A stretch of 64,000 bases of DNA. Source: Marinilabiliaceae bacterium UBA5488 (GTDB lineage Bacteria; Bacteroidota; Bacteroidia; Bacteroidales; Marinilabiliaceae). Under the pieces are notes generated by a model. That model saw nothing but the letters and a program-made list of their open reading frames with translations, did no database searches and had not been told where the DNA came from. A program made the translations under genes and the position numbers. The stretch spans positions 6,488 to 70,487 of the forward strand of contig DIPM01000005.1 in assembly GCA_002427105.1 (NCBI GenBank), read 5' to 3'. Shown here one piece after another: positions 35,786 through 45,040 of this stretch. How positions within the stretch are numbered: position 1 is the stretch's first letter; every line of letters starts with the position of its first letter.

Positions 35786-35825
35786 AAGTCCGGTAGAACG
35801 CCCACACGTGCTACCGGACTTTTTT
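35786..35825 (+). terminator. Terminator of the DEAD-box gene
   Basis: AAGTCCGGTAG, a 14-nt loop, CTACCGGACTT and a T run, 24 bp after the stop codon. Confidence 0.88.
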
Positions 35826-36096
35826 ACACATAAACCTAACCCTAAACTATATGAAACTTTAAAATTGTACATCAAACCGCGTGCCATATATCAGCACTAC
35901 AGCAAAAAAAAGAGACTTAAAAACAAGTAGCATTGAACTCCGGCTTTAAGTCTCTTTCTTCCTAAACCTAATTAACCTAACCTAAACCCATGAAAAAACT
36001 CAGGTCTTTTCTTAGGTAAATATAAGGCCATAAAAAGGAGAGCGCCAGTGTTTTTAGAAATAAAAACTCCAAGCAGCAAAAAAAACGCTTCAGCAG
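35826..36096. repeat. Gene-free stretch with two copies of a CCTAA-rich leader-like sequence
   Basis: Two stretches (about 35832-35855 and 35961-36000) both read as CCTAA/CTAAACC repeats running into ATGAAA, each placed shortly after a hairpin. The first ATG is followed by a stop after three codons; the second opens a 9-codon frame (MKKLRSFLR). Similar CTAAACC-ATG sequences lead real genes in Bacteroidota, so these may be relics. No longer gene is seen. Confidence 0.4.
35903..35957 (-). terminator. Terminator of the DUF3078 gene
   Basis: 13-bp perfect arms (AAAGAGACTTAAA, 35909-35921; 35945-35957) with a 23-nt loop and, on the minus strand, a T8 run. It lies 140 bp past the stop. Confidence 0.65.
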
Positions 36097-37584
36097 CTAA
36101 AACTGGTATCTGAATGCTATACTCAAATTTTCACGGGCTTGAAGTTTGCTCGATTCGCTCTGGTAATACCTGAAATTGGTGGATATACGTGTTGTAAGAA
36201 ACACATTAATCTTCATATCAAGAATTAAATCCCACTCAGCCTGCACCTTATCTTCTTTTTTGAAGTAGTCATAAAACACGTTCATGGCTGAAGTGAGCTT
36301 GATATCTTTAAGCACATTCCAGGTGAAATTATTCTGCAGGGAGCCCCCGGTAAGGAAGAGCGACTTCTTATCTTCATCAATACTATAGCGTGTCTGGTCG
36401 ATTTTTGCAGTATCCATAACTACTGTCAACCTGCTGGTGATGGGAGCAAGAAGCAGCGTGAAGTCCTTAACTTTAAAATCCATACCGGCAGCTAATGACA
36501 TTGATGCTGGAGCCATAAACGCTGAAATGGGTCTTTCCTTTTCGCTGTCGCTACTGGCGTATCCATCAAAAAACTGCGTCCTGAAACTGTAAAGCAAACT
36601 GTAATACCACTTTTTGCTGGCATTTATACCATACTTGCTTGATATTTCAATTAAGTCATCGTTAATCCTCGATCTGCTGCCTTCACTATCTATAAATCCA
36701 ATTTTGTGTATCAGATTATTATCCCACTGGGACCTGTCATCCTTATATACTGCCGAAAAGCGCAAGTCGCTCAATAGGGCTATAGACTGCTGACCCCCTC
36801 TTACCCAGTTTTTCAAGTAAGCCTGCGACAATTGTACATGCTCAGTGCCCGAAAATTTCCAGAGGCGCTTTGGAACCTCAACCTTTTCAAGTTTACCGTG
36901 GCGCTTAACCTTAGAAGGCTGAAACAGCTGTTCAAGATACCTGGCATTGTCATCTCGTTCAAGCCTGCTTGCCTGTCCAAACACTTTTGGAGGATCGGGC
37001 ATCTCGTGCCAATCATATTGCACTAATTCAGGTGATGACATATAAAATCCGTTGCGGAACTTATCACGCGAATATCCGTCTTCCACAATTTCAGCTCCCA
37101 GCTTATCGGCTCCACCCGGATGAGTCATAAAATTGCGGTATTCATTGAGATTTGTAACCCGGCTCTTTCCCAGTACTTCACTAAGATCGGGCAAAGGCCG
37201 GTGTTTGTATATTACAGGCAGGGCATGTGCATGATAAGTTCCGGCTCTGCTAAAAGTATAATGCAGCCTGCTTTCGGTAAGCTCAGAGCTTCGCTTTATC
37301 AGGTCTGCCTTTAGGGATGCTGAAACCATAGTCCCAAACCCACCATTCTGATACATAAAACTACTGGGGTAAAAAGCCATCTTTGACCCTCGCAACTGAA
37401 GGGGTTCAGAATGCAACTCAGATGCAGCAGCACAACGGGCATATACATCCTCAATGCCCATCATTTCAAACCACCACTCCGGGAGTTTATAATCAGGGAA
37501 ATATTGCTTAATCGTATTCTCTCCCTCTGTTGTTTGCAGTGCAAACAATAACAACGCCACACTAACGATCTTTCTTAATTCCAT
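36097..37584 (-). CDS. Outer-membrane beta-barrel protein with DUF3078-like C-terminus
   Basis: 495 residues from ATG 37584, chosen because MELRKIVSVALLLFALQ is a normal signal peptide; an upstream GTG would add four residues. The C-terminal 270 residues match DUF3078: YLKNWVRGGQQSIALLSDL, KIGFIDSEGSRSRINDDLIE, and alternating amphipathic strands ending in an aromatic residue (FRYQF), typical of outer-membrane barrels. The N-terminal 200 residues, rich in Tyr, His and Pro, are less familiar and may form a periplasmic domain. Function unknown; monocistronic. Confidence 0.75.
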   Translation of the reverse strand: MELRKIVSVALLLFALQTTEGENTIKQYFPDYKLPEWWFEMMGIEDVYARCAAASELHSEPLQLRGSKMAFYPSSFMYQNGGFGTMVSASLKADLIKRSSELTESRLHYTFSRAGTYHAHALPVIYKHRPLPDLSEVLGKSRVTNLNEYRNFMTHPGGADKLGAEIVEDGYSRDKFRNGFYMSSPELVQYDWHEMPDPPKVFGQASRLERDDNARYLEQLFQPSKVKRHGKLEKVEVPKRLWKFSGTEHVQLSQAYLKNWVRGGQQSIALLSDLRFSAVYKDDRSQWDNNLIHKIGFIDSEGSRSRINDDLIEISSKYGINASKKWYYSLLYSFRTQFFDGYASSDSEKERPISAFMAPASMSLAAGMDFKVKDFTLLLAPITSRLTVVMDTAKIDQTRYSIDEDKKSLFLTGGSLQNNFTWNVLKDIKLTSAMNVFYDYFKKEDKVQAEWDLILDMKINVFLTTRISTNFRYYQSESSKLQARENLSIAFRYQF

Positions 37585-37726
37585 TGACAAAAACACTTTT
37601 TAATGCTTGTAAAAATAGCTAATTTATTAATATTTCAAAGCCCATCGACCCTGCATAGCAAACGAGGAAACAGGGATTATTGTTGCTTTGCAAAAAAAAT
37701 GCCGCAAGCCCTTAGTATTAAAGTTA

Positions 37727-37734
37727 TATATTTG
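37727..37734 (+). promoter_or_regulatory. -7 element (TATATTTG) of the MATE gene
   Basis: Fits TAnnTTTG, 58 nt before the ATG; no good -33 element. Confidence 0.45.
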
Positions 37735-37791
37735 TAATTGTTTTGACAAAGATGCGATAAGCTTTCCCAACGAATAGAAGCAAAGTGACAG

Positions 37792-39141
37792 ATGAGGGAT
37801 TTTACATCAGGGAATGAGGCCGGACTGATTTTTAAATTTGCATTGCCCTTGGTGATTGGAAATTTACTTCAACAGTTTTACCAAATAACCGATAGTATAA
37901 TAGTAGGAAAATATCTGGGAACAGCGGCGCTTGCCGCTGTTGGTGCCTCGTTTCCTATTTTCTATACCCTTATCGCTTTTATAATAGGAATAGGGAGCGG
38001 TGCTACTATCGTAATAAGCCAGTATTACGGTGCTAAAGACTATGAGAAAGTAAGGCAAGCCATCGGAACCATTTATATATTCATGTTCGGCTCGGGCATA
38101 GTGCTGACTATACTGGGCATAAGCTTTAGCAAGCAGATATTCGCGTTTATCAAAATAGGCGAAGATGTCATGCCGCTGGCCATAAGTTATTTTACAGTAT
38201 ATATGGTAGGTATGCTAGGCTTTTTCGGGTTCAACGGAACAGCCTCCGTCCTTCGGGGACTGGGCGACAGCCGCACTCCCCTCTTCTTTCTTGCCGGAGC
38301 TACGGCAGCAAATATTTTACTCGATTTGCTGTTTATAATAGTCTTCAAATGGGGCGTTGCCGGGGCAGCCTGGGCAACGGTGATAGCGCAGGGGGGCGCA
38401 TTTATAGCCACAGCTATTTATCTTAATTACCGTGAGCATCTGATACATTTCAGCATCAAGTCATTCACCTTTCACGCCGAGACTTTCCGTCAGAGCGTTA
38501 GGATAGGCTTACCAACGGGGTTTCAGCAAACCTTTGTAGCTTTGGGGATGATGGCGCTGATAAGGATTATAAATAATTTCGAGACTGTAACCCTGGCTGC
38601 CTATGTAGCAGCCAACCGTATCGATGCCATCGCGACAATGCCTGCCATGAATCTGGGCTCGGCCTTATCTGCTTTTGTAGGACAAAACCTGGGAGCCAAC
38701 AGGCTGGACAGAATTCGGCGGGGAGTATGGGCTACTCAGAAGATGGCGACAGTTGTGAGTCTTGCTGTTATGGTGGTCGTAATCTGTTGGGGCGATGACA
38801 TGATGAAACTCTTCAGCGATGTTCCTGAAGTAATTAAACAAGGTCACGAATACCTAATAATTGTAAGCTCCTTTTATATACTTTTCTCATCGATGTTTGT
38901 GATGCACGGCATGCTTAGGGGCGCCGGCGCAACTTTAATCCCCATGTTTATCACTTTGATTTCCCTATGGATAGTAAGAATACCAATAGCATGGTTTTTG
39001 TCCGCACGAATTGGCGAGAAAGGTATTTGGTGGAGCATTCCTTGCGGATGGCTTATCGGCATGATTGGAACGTGGCTCTATTACAAAAGTGGAGGTTGGA
39101 AAAAGAAAGGCGTTGTAAAGCACCCGGTCATGGAGTCATAA
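37792..39141 (+). CDS. MATE-family efflux transporter
   Basis: 449 residues and 12 predicted helices in two similar halves, a Na+- or H+-driven exporter of cationic compounds. Family features include PLVIGNLLQQFYQITDSIIVGKYLG in helix 1-2, GIGSGATIVISQYYGA, and LRGLGDSRTP between helices 5 and 6, with the repeat LRGAGATLIPM in the second half. It resembles the DinF/NorM-like branch common in Bacteroidota. Its stop lies 10 bp from the end of a convergent MerR gene. Confidence 0.9.
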   Translation: MRDFTSGNEAGLIFKFALPLVIGNLLQQFYQITDSIIVGKYLGTAALAAVGASFPIFYTLIAFIIGIGSGATIVISQYYGAKDYEKVRQAIGTIYIFMFGSGIVLTILGISFSKQIFAFIKIGEDVMPLAISYFTVYMVGMLGFFGFNGTASVLRGLGDSRTPLFFLAGATAANILLDLLFIIVFKWGVAGAAWATVIAQGGAFIATAIYLNYREHLIHFSIKSFTFHAETFRQSVRIGLPTGFQQTFVALGMMALIRIINNFETVTLAAYVAANRIDAIATMPAMNLGSALSAFVGQNLGANRLDRIRRGVWATQKMATVVSLAVMVVVICWGDDMMKLFSDVPEVIKQGHEYLIIVSSFYILFSSMFVMHGMLRGAGATLIPMFITLISLWIVRIPIAWFLSARIGEKGIWWSIPCGWLIGMIGTWLYYKSGGWKKKGVVKHPVMES

Positions 39142-39151
39142 TAAACATGGA

Positions 39152-40045
39152 CTATTCGGAGTATTTAAAGAGTCTCACGTAGTCCTTGAAGGCCTTTACC
39201 GATTCCACAAAGCTAAACTTTTCAGGAAGCTCTGCCTTGAGGTCTTTGACTCTCAGACCCGAGACCAGGAAAGGAGAATCCGGAAAAATACTATGATATT
39301 CTTCCATTACCTTCTCCATCTCATCCTTAGATAAAATTGAAACAAATGACATCATAAAGATATCGGCAGGCCTCACCCTGTGAACAGAGCGCAAATCATC
39401 GGCAGTGACCGATGCCCCAAGGTAAATCACTTCCAGCCCTTCCTTACGTGATATCAGATTATAAAAAAGAAGTTCGATCTCGTGTTTTTCATGCTTTGGC
39501 AAGAAAAAGACAATACGCGGACCCTTCCGGGTATTATTCTGCATCTCATTGTCAATTGCCACACAAAGCTTTTGGCGAATCAGGCTGGTCATAAAACACT
39601 CCTGAGCCGGAGCGATGGTACCCGCCTGCCACAGGATGGAAATCCTCTCCAGGAAAGGAAACAAAACAGTCTCGACAGTACATTCAAAACCATGTTTTAT
39701 AATGGCCGCTGTAAGGGCATTAGCAAACTTGTTTTCATCGAGTTCCAGTAGAGAAATCATCATATTCTCAATTTGCACATTGCTAACACGGTTGTCGATA
39801 GCTATATCGAGCACTCTGTTTTTGATTTCTTCCTCAGTCATTCCGGCAATATGCGACACCTTAATCCCATGATGGTTAAGAATAGAAATATTCAAAAGGC
39901 GCTTGAGATCGCAATCTGAGTAAAATCGAATATTGGTATCGGTACGCTGAGGCTCAATCAATTGATACCTCCGCTCCCACATACGTATAGTGTGCGCCTT
40001 AATTCCTGAAATTTTTTCTAAATCTTTAATCGAATACCTTCCCAT
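39152..40045 (-). CDS. MerR-family regulator with degenerate CarH-like cobalamin-binding domain
   Basis: 297 residues. A MerR winged helix (YSIKDLEKISGIKAHTIRMW, residues 4-23, then ERRY) is followed by a four-helix cap and a Rossmann domain as in the light-sensing B12 repressor CarH. In CarH the cap has W-x9-E-H and the Rossmann domain E-x-H-x-x-G. Here the cap reads Trp139-x9-Glu149-Cys150, and the second motif reads Glu186-x-His188-x-x-Glu191. The lower-ligand His is kept, but the cap His and the Gly are changed, so B12 binding is uncertain. Targets unknown; convergent with the MATE gene. Confidence 0.82.
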   Translation of the reverse strand: MGRYSIKDLEKISGIKAHTIRMWERRYQLIEPQRTDTNIRFYSDCDLKRLLNISILNHHGIKVSHIAGMTEEEIKNRVLDIAIDNRVSNVQIENMMISLLELDENKFANALTAAIIKHGFECTVETVLFPFLERISILWQAGTIAPAQECFMTSLIRQKLCVAIDNEMQNNTRKGPRIVFFLPKHEKHEIELLFYNLISRKEGLEVIYLGASVTADDLRSVHRVRPADIFMMSFVSILSKDEMEKVMEEYHSIFPDSPFLVSGLRVKDLKAELPEKFSFVESVKAFKDYVRLFKYSE

Positions 40046-40159
40046 GGTTTACTACTTCCCTGTTATCGAACTATAAACGAAGCGCTAATTGGTTTTGTTC
40101 AAAAAGGGCATATTTCTCCTCAATAAAGATTAAATTAGCACTCTGATAAAAAGATGCTC

Positions 40160-41032
40160 ATGATAAAATCAATGACCGGCTACGGCAAGACCACCTGTGA
40201 ACTCACAGACAAGAAAGTTCACGTAGAAATAAAATCCCTTAACAGCAAACAGTTAGACCTTAATATGCGCTTGCCCTCAATTTATAAGGATAAGGAATTT
40301 GAGTTGCGAAATCTCTTATCCAACGAGCTGCAACGGGGCAAAGTTGACCTTATAATTACAGTTGAAACAGTGGTCTCGGAAAAGATTCCCCAAATTAATG
40401 AGCAGGCTTTCGAACATTACTATTTACGTTTAAGTCAGCTTTCCGGAAAATTAGGCATAGAGGGGCAGACCGATTATATCCGAACAATACTGTCGCTTCC
40501 CGAAACATTGAAGATAGAGCAGTCAGAGCCGGATGAGCAAGAGTGGTCGAGCGTTAAGAGCAGTGTTCTGGATGCCGTCGGGCTCTTTAATCAATTCCGC
40601 TGCCAGGAAGGCACAGCCATTTTTAATGATATTCAAGCACGTGTAAATAAGATCGCAGAGCTAAGCAGCCAGGTAGAGCAATACGAAAAACCGCGGATTG
40701 AGCGCATTAAGAGTCGCATAAAGGAAGAATTGGACAATCTGAAGGATAAAAGCATTGACAACAATCGCTTTGAGCAGGAGTTGATATATTATCTTGAAAA
40801 ACTTGATATTACGGAAGAAAAGGTAAGGCTCAAAAATCATATCGAATACTTCGGCGCAAGCGCAACAGAAAATGAGCCGGTCGGCAAAAAATTAGCCTTT
40901 ATCACCCAGGAAATTGGTCGTGAAATAAATACCATGGGCTCAAAAGCCAATGATGCGGATATTCAAAAGCTCGTTATCCAAATGAAAGATGAGCTGGAAA
41001 AAATCAAAGAACAACTGCTAAACATTATGTAA
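40160..41032 (+). CDS. yicC: YicC family endoribonuclease-type protein
   Basis: 290 residues from ATG 40160, the family-typical MIKSMTGYG; an ATG two codons earlier is possible. It shows the YicC N-terminal domain (VEIKSLNSKQLDLNMRLP) and the C-terminal DUF1732 part ending in GREINTMGSKANDADIQK. Members have been linked to RNA cleavage and sRNA turnover. It precedes gmk by 28 bp, as in many bacteria, and forms an operon with gmk and nadD. Confidence 0.92.
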   Translation: MIKSMTGYGKTTCELTDKKVHVEIKSLNSKQLDLNMRLPSIYKDKEFELRNLLSNELQRGKVDLIITVETVVSEKIPQINEQAFEHYYLRLSQLSGKLGIEGQTDYIRTILSLPETLKIEQSEPDEQEWSSVKSSVLDAVGLFNQFRCQEGTAIFNDIQARVNKIAELSSQVEQYEKPRIERIKSRIKEELDNLKDKSIDNNRFEQELIYYLEKLDITEEKVRLKNHIEYFGASATENEPVGKKLAFITQEIGREINTMGSKANDADIQKLVIQMKDELEKIKEQLLNIM

Positions 41033-41060
41033 GTGTGGTGACACTCATAAGTAATAAGTG

Positions 41061-41630
41061 ATGGAAAAGGGAAAACTAATAATATTCTCAGCCCCCTCGG
41101 GCTCGGGAAAGACAACGATAGTGAAGCATTTGCTTTCAAAAGAATTAAACCTGGCTTTCAGCGTATCGGCCACCTCGCGCAAGCCCCGGGTAAACGAGGT
41201 GGATGGTATAGATTATTACTTTCTGGACAATGACACCTTTCAGAAGAAGATTGACAAGGGCGACTTTCTGGAGTGGGAAGAAGTATATACGGGAGTGCGC
41301 TACGGCACCCTGAAGAACGAAGTCGAAAGGTTAATTAACGGGGGTCAAAACGTGGTTTTCGATGTTGACGTTGTAGGGGGTGTAAATATAAAAACACATT
41401 ATGGCGACAAGGCTCTTGCCATATTTATCCAGGCTCCTTCTATAGCAGAGCTGCGTAAAAGGCTGAAAGCACGAAACACAGACTCGGCCGATACAATAGA
41501 AAAACGTTTAGCCAAGGCTGAACAAGAATTAGAGTATGCCCCACTGTTTGACAGGATTGTAATCAACAACATCCTCGAAAATGCCTGCAATGAAACTGAA
41601 ATGCTGGTAAGAGAATTTATTAATCAATAG
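41061..41630 (+). CDS. gmk: Guanylate kinase
   Basis: Phosphorylates GMP to GDP using ATP. The 189-residue protein has the P-loop SAPSGSGKTT, the GMP-binding segment SATSRKPRVNEVDGIDYYF and the lid region. The ATG at 41061 is preferred; the in-frame GTG just before it would add one residue. It sits between yicC and nadD with 8 bp to the latter. Confidence 0.96.
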   Translation: MEKGKLIIFSAPSGSGKTTIVKHLLSKELNLAFSVSATSRKPRVNEVDGIDYYFLDNDTFQKKIDKGDFLEWEEVYTGVRYGTLKNEVERLINGGQNVVFDVDVVGGVNIKTHYGDKALAIFIQAPSIAELRKRLKARNTDSADTIEKRLAKAEQELEYAPLFDRIVINNILENACNETEMLVREFINQ

Positions 41631-41638
41631 CATTCAAG

Positions 41639-42214
41639 ATGAAGCGAATTGGCTTGCTGTTCGGCTCCTTCAACCCCCCTCACATAGGACATCTGGCTTT
41701 GGCTAACTACATCCTTGAATACGCAGAGAAGGATGAGATATGGTTTATTGTCAGCCCACACAATCCACTTAAAGAAGCAAGTGAGCTGGTTGATGAAGAT
41801 ATACGTCTGGACATGGTAAGTCGTTCCATCGTCCGTGAGCCGCGTTTTAAGGCCAGTGCTTATGAATTCTCCCTGCCGCGTCCTTCATATACCATAGATA
41901 CCCTCGACTCACTTGCGGCTGATTTCCCCGACTGCGATTTCAGCTTGATTATTGGTTCAGACAACTATCTCTCACTCGACAAGTGGAAGGATAAAGACAG
42001 ACTTGTAAGAGAGCACAAGCTGCTGGTATATCCCCGACCCGGCTTTCCCATTGCATGCGATGATATAAGCCAAAATGTCAAAGTTGTAAAAGCTCCCCAC
42101 TTTGAGATATCATCTACCATGATACGCGAAGCCATCAGGCAAAACAAAAGCGTCAGATTCTGGTTACCCTGTGGGATATACGACTACATCCTCGAAAGAA
42201 ATTTATATAAATGA
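41639..42214 (+). CDS. nadD: Nicotinate-nucleotide adenylyltransferase
   Basis: Makes nicotinate adenine dinucleotide from NaMN and ATP in NAD synthesis. The 191-residue protein shows the nucleotidyltransferase motif GSFNPPHIGHLALA and the second signature FEISSTMIREAIRQ; SLIIGSDNYLSLDKWK matches the NadD substrate loop. Third gene of the yicC-gmk-nadD operon. Confidence 0.95.
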   Translation: MKRIGLLFGSFNPPHIGHLALANYILEYAEKDEIWFIVSPHNPLKEASELVDEDIRLDMVSRSIVREPRFKASAYEFSLPRPSYTIDTLDSLAADFPDCDFSLIIGSDNYLSLDKWKDKDRLVREHKLLVYPRPGFPIACDDISQNVKVVKAPHFEISSTMIREAIRQNKSVRFWLPCGIYDYILERNLYK

Positions 42215-42247
42215 GTCACAGTATCTTTATAATTTAAACTACTAAGC

Positions 42248-43315
42248 ATGAAGCGCAGGTATTTGCTAATTAGCAGTGCAATCATATTGTTATTTATGGT
42301 AGCATTGATATGGAACTCCAGAAAAACCAATAACAGAGATGCAACAAATCAGGATCTGATAATTGCTTTCTACAACCTTGAAAATCTGTTTGATACCATT
42401 GACAATCCCGGAGTAAACGACACAGAATTTACCCCCGATGATGAAAAGCAATGGACGCAGGATCGCTACAATACCAAAATTGCCAATATGGCCTATGTCC
42501 TTTCTCAAATCGGAAGGAAACATGGAAACAGCTCACCTTCCATTATTGGTCTTTGCGAAATGGAGAACATGGCTGTGCTCGAAGATTTGGTTAACTCAGA
42601 GCCCTTAAAAGAATTCAATTACGAGATAGTTCATTACGATTCGCCCGATGCAAGAGGTATAGATGTAGCGCTTTTATATAAAAGCTCAGATTTTAAGGTG
42701 TCTAACAGCAACTCTGTCGGCTTGTTACTTATCGACGAAGGAGGCAACAGGATTGACACCCGCGACCAGTTGGTAGTGTCAGGCAAGCTGCGGGGCGAAG
42801 AAATGCACTTTATAGTAAATCACTGGCCGGCAAGGCGTTCAGGAGAAGCATCAAGTTCGCAGTTCCGCATAGCTGCGGCAAAGCTTACCCGCTCGCTGGT
42901 TGACTCCATTTTGAATATCGATGCAAATGCAAAGGTCGTTGTTATGGGTGATTTCAACGACGACCCGACAGACGAGAGCATTGTAAAACACCTGAATGCC
43001 AAGGGCACGAAAGCGTTGGAAAATAATGCGATGTATAACCCCGGCGCTTCGATTTTTGAAGAAGGTCGAGGTTCTTTGCCTTATCGGGGCTCATGGAATC
43101 TCTTCGATCAGATTATCGTAAGCTCTTCGTTTTTGATGAAGGATAAGGAAGGATACTATCTTGACTCGGCCTACATCTTCAAGGAAGATTTCCTGCTTCA
43201 GCAAAGCGGCGACTACAAGGGATATACCTGGCGGACATACGTTGGAAATCATTACCATGGGGGCTATAGTGACCATCTCCCCGTTTATATTAGCCTAAAA
43301 AAAGATTGCAGGTAA
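42248..43315 (+). CDS. Endonuclease/exonuclease/phosphatase-family protein, membrane-anchored or secreted
   Basis: 355 residues starting with an uncleaved or cleaved signal segment (LLISSAIILLFMVALIW). Motifs of the DNase I-like fold: IAFYNLENLFD, GLCEMEN, the catalytic VNHWPARR, VVMGDFNDDPTD and the final YSDHLPVYI with the SDH triad. The substrate could be nucleic acid or a phosphoester in the periplasm. It lies 33 bp after nadD, perhaps in the same operon. Confidence 0.85.
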   Translation: MKRRYLLISSAIILLFMVALIWNSRKTNNRDATNQDLIIAFYNLENLFDTIDNPGVNDTEFTPDDEKQWTQDRYNTKIANMAYVLSQIGRKHGNSSPSIIGLCEMENMAVLEDLVNSEPLKEFNYEIVHYDSPDARGIDVALLYKSSDFKVSNSNSVGLLLIDEGGNRIDTRDQLVVSGKLRGEEMHFIVNHWPARRSGEASSSQFRIAAAKLTRSLVDSILNIDANAKVVVMGDFNDDPTDESIVKHLNAKGTKALENNAMYNPGASIFEEGRGSLPYRGSWNLFDQIIVSSSFLMKDKEGYYLDSAYIFKEDFLLQQSGDYKGYTWRTYVGNHYHGGYSDHLPVYISLKKDCR

Positions 43316-43394
43316 AACATATTTGATAATTGCGTAGTAAAATTCTATTGCTTATATTTAAAGAGGTATTAACGGATAAAACTGATTGTTAACG

Positions 43395-44588
43395 ATGGGT
43401 AAAGTATTAGTAATTGGCGCCGGAGGCGTCGGAACTGTTGTAGTTCACAAAATGGCAGGCCTGCCTGAAGTATTCACTGAGATATTACTGGCCAGCCGCA
43501 CTAAGAGCAAGTGCGATGCCATTGCTGCTCAAATTGGCGGCAACCGCGTTCAAACCGCGCAGATTGATGCCGATAATGTTCCGGAACTTGTCAGTTTGAT
43601 TGAAAGCTTCAAACCCGACCTGGTGGTTAATGTGGCTCTTCCCTATCAGGATTTGAACATTATGGATGCTTGCCTTGAAACAGGCGTATCCTACCTGGAC
43701 ACAGCCAATTATGAACCAAGAGATGAAGCCAAATTTGAATACAAATGGCAATGGGCTTACCGGGACAAATTCAAAGAGGCCGGTATTACAGCTATTTTAG
43801 GTTGCGGATTCGATCCGGGGGTAACAAGTGTATTTACCGCTTATGCTGCCAAACATCATTTTGATGAGATTCACTACCTCGACATTGTTGATTGCAACGC
43901 CGGGGATCATGGCAAAGCCTTTGCTACCAACTTCAACCCCGAAATCAATATCCGCGAAGTAACGCAAAAAGGCAAATATTGGGAAAATGGCAAATGGATT
44001 TATACTGAGCCTCATGAAATCCATAAGCCTTTAAATTACCCTGAAATAGGACCCAAAGAGTCATATTTGATTTATCACGAGGAGTTGGAATCATTAGTAA
44101 AGAACTTTCCGACGCTCAAAAGAGCTCGATTTTGGATGACTTTCGGCCAGGAATACCTTACGCATCTGAGAGTAATTCAAAATATCGGGATGGCAGGTAT
44201 TGAGCCTATAATGTACAATGGAGTGGAAATAGTGCCCATTCAGTTTTTAAAAGCTGTTCTACCTGATCCGGGTGATTTGGGAGAGAACTATAAGGGCTGG
44301 ACTTCAATCGGTTGTCGCATTAGAGGAATAAAAGACGGCAAGGAGAAAACCTACTATGTATATAACAATTGCAGCCATGAGGTAGCCTACAAAGAGACCG
44401 GCACTCAGGCAGTAAGCTATACAACGGGCGTTCCATGTATGATCGGCGCCATGATGTATCTCAAAGGTATATGGAAAAATCCCGGCGTTTTTAACGTGGA
44501 GGAATTCAATCCCGATCCTTTTATGGAGCAACTCAATCTTCACGGTTTGCCGTGGGTAGAGCTGCATGACGTGGATTTGGAACTTTAA
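43395..44588 (+). CDS. Saccharopine dehydrogenase-family protein, probable carboxynorspermidine dehydrogenase
   Basis: 397 residues from ATG 43395. A Rossmann GxGxxG motif (VIGAGGVGTVVVHKM) leads a saccharopine-reductase fold. The family in Bacteroidota acts in spermidine synthesis by reducing the Schiff base of aspartate semialdehyde with a diamine, NADPH-dependent. The long conserved central part (GCGFDPGVTSVFTAYAAKHH, EHxIHKPLNYPEIG-like and CSHEVAYKETGTQAVSYTTG) fits carboxy(nor)spermidine dehydrogenase better than lysine saccharopine dehydrogenase. A decarboxylase partner is not in the window. Confidence 0.83.
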   Translation: MGKVLVIGAGGVGTVVVHKMAGLPEVFTEILLASRTKSKCDAIAAQIGGNRVQTAQIDADNVPELVSLIESFKPDLVVNVALPYQDLNIMDACLETGVSYLDTANYEPRDEAKFEYKWQWAYRDKFKEAGITAILGCGFDPGVTSVFTAYAAKHHFDEIHYLDIVDCNAGDHGKAFATNFNPEINIREVTQKGKYWENGKWIYTEPHEIHKPLNYPEIGPKESYLIYHEELESLVKNFPTLKRARFWMTFGQEYLTHLRVIQNIGMAGIEPIMYNGVEIVPIQFLKAVLPDPGDLGENYKGWTSIGCRIRGIKDGKEKTYYVYNNCSHEVAYKETGTQAVSYTTGVPCMIGAMMYLKGIWKNPGVFNVEEFNPDPFMEQLNLHGLPWVELHDVDLEL

Positions 44589-44595
44589 AGCTCAC

Positions 44596-44635
44596 AAAAA
44601 GGCCGCCTCACAACAAAATATGAGGCGGCCTTTTT
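44596..44635. terminator. Strong bidirectional terminator
   Basis: Perfect 15-bp arms (AAAAAGGCCGCCTCA, 44596-44610; 44621-44635) with a 10-nt loop, between two convergent genes. Confidence 0.92.
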
Positions 44636-44669
44636 CACTATCATCATTACTATCAAAGTCTGATATCAG

Positions 44670-44963
44670 CTAATATGACTTAACTATATCCCACACAAAA
44701 GCTCTTACTCCAATCTCTTTATTACGCAAGTCAAGCTTCTTCACTGTTTTCAACAGTTCATCAACTTTCTCGTCGTCAACCATAGTTATAACTGCCGAGT
44801 TCATCTCCGGCCAGGTGTGCGACCCTTTGCGTGGCTCGCCCGTTTGGCTGCCACGACCCTGAACCTCCTCAAAAAAGGTATATCCCCTAATATTGAGCTG
44901 ATCCATTATATATTCAACACGCTCTGTGTTGGCCTGATTAAATACAATAAAAACTGCCTTCAT
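44670..44963 (-). CDS. PG0541-type small protein associated with an RND transporter (PII-like)
   Basis: 97 residues. It resembles the transporter-associated family named after Porphyromonas PG0541, whose genes follow RND pumps in Bacteroidota. The fold appears PII-like: a beta strand (KAVFIVFNQA), a helix, a flexible loop with RGSQTGEPRKGSHTWPEMN, then VITMVDDEKVDELLKTVKKL and a final strand. It may sense a ligand and modulate the pump. It is the last gene of the RND operon, 77 bp after the pump gene. Confidence 0.78.
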   Translation of the reverse strand: MKAVFIVFNQANTERVEYIMDQLNIRGYTFFEEVQGRGSQTGEPRKGSHTWPEMNSAVITMVDDEKVDELLKTVKKLDLRNKEIGVRAFVWDIVKSY

Positions 44964-45040
44964 ATTATCTTAAATTATAGCTTTCTGCTTCGTTTCAGCA
45001 GCTTTTGTCAAGCCGCTGAAACAAGCATTAACTAATCTGT

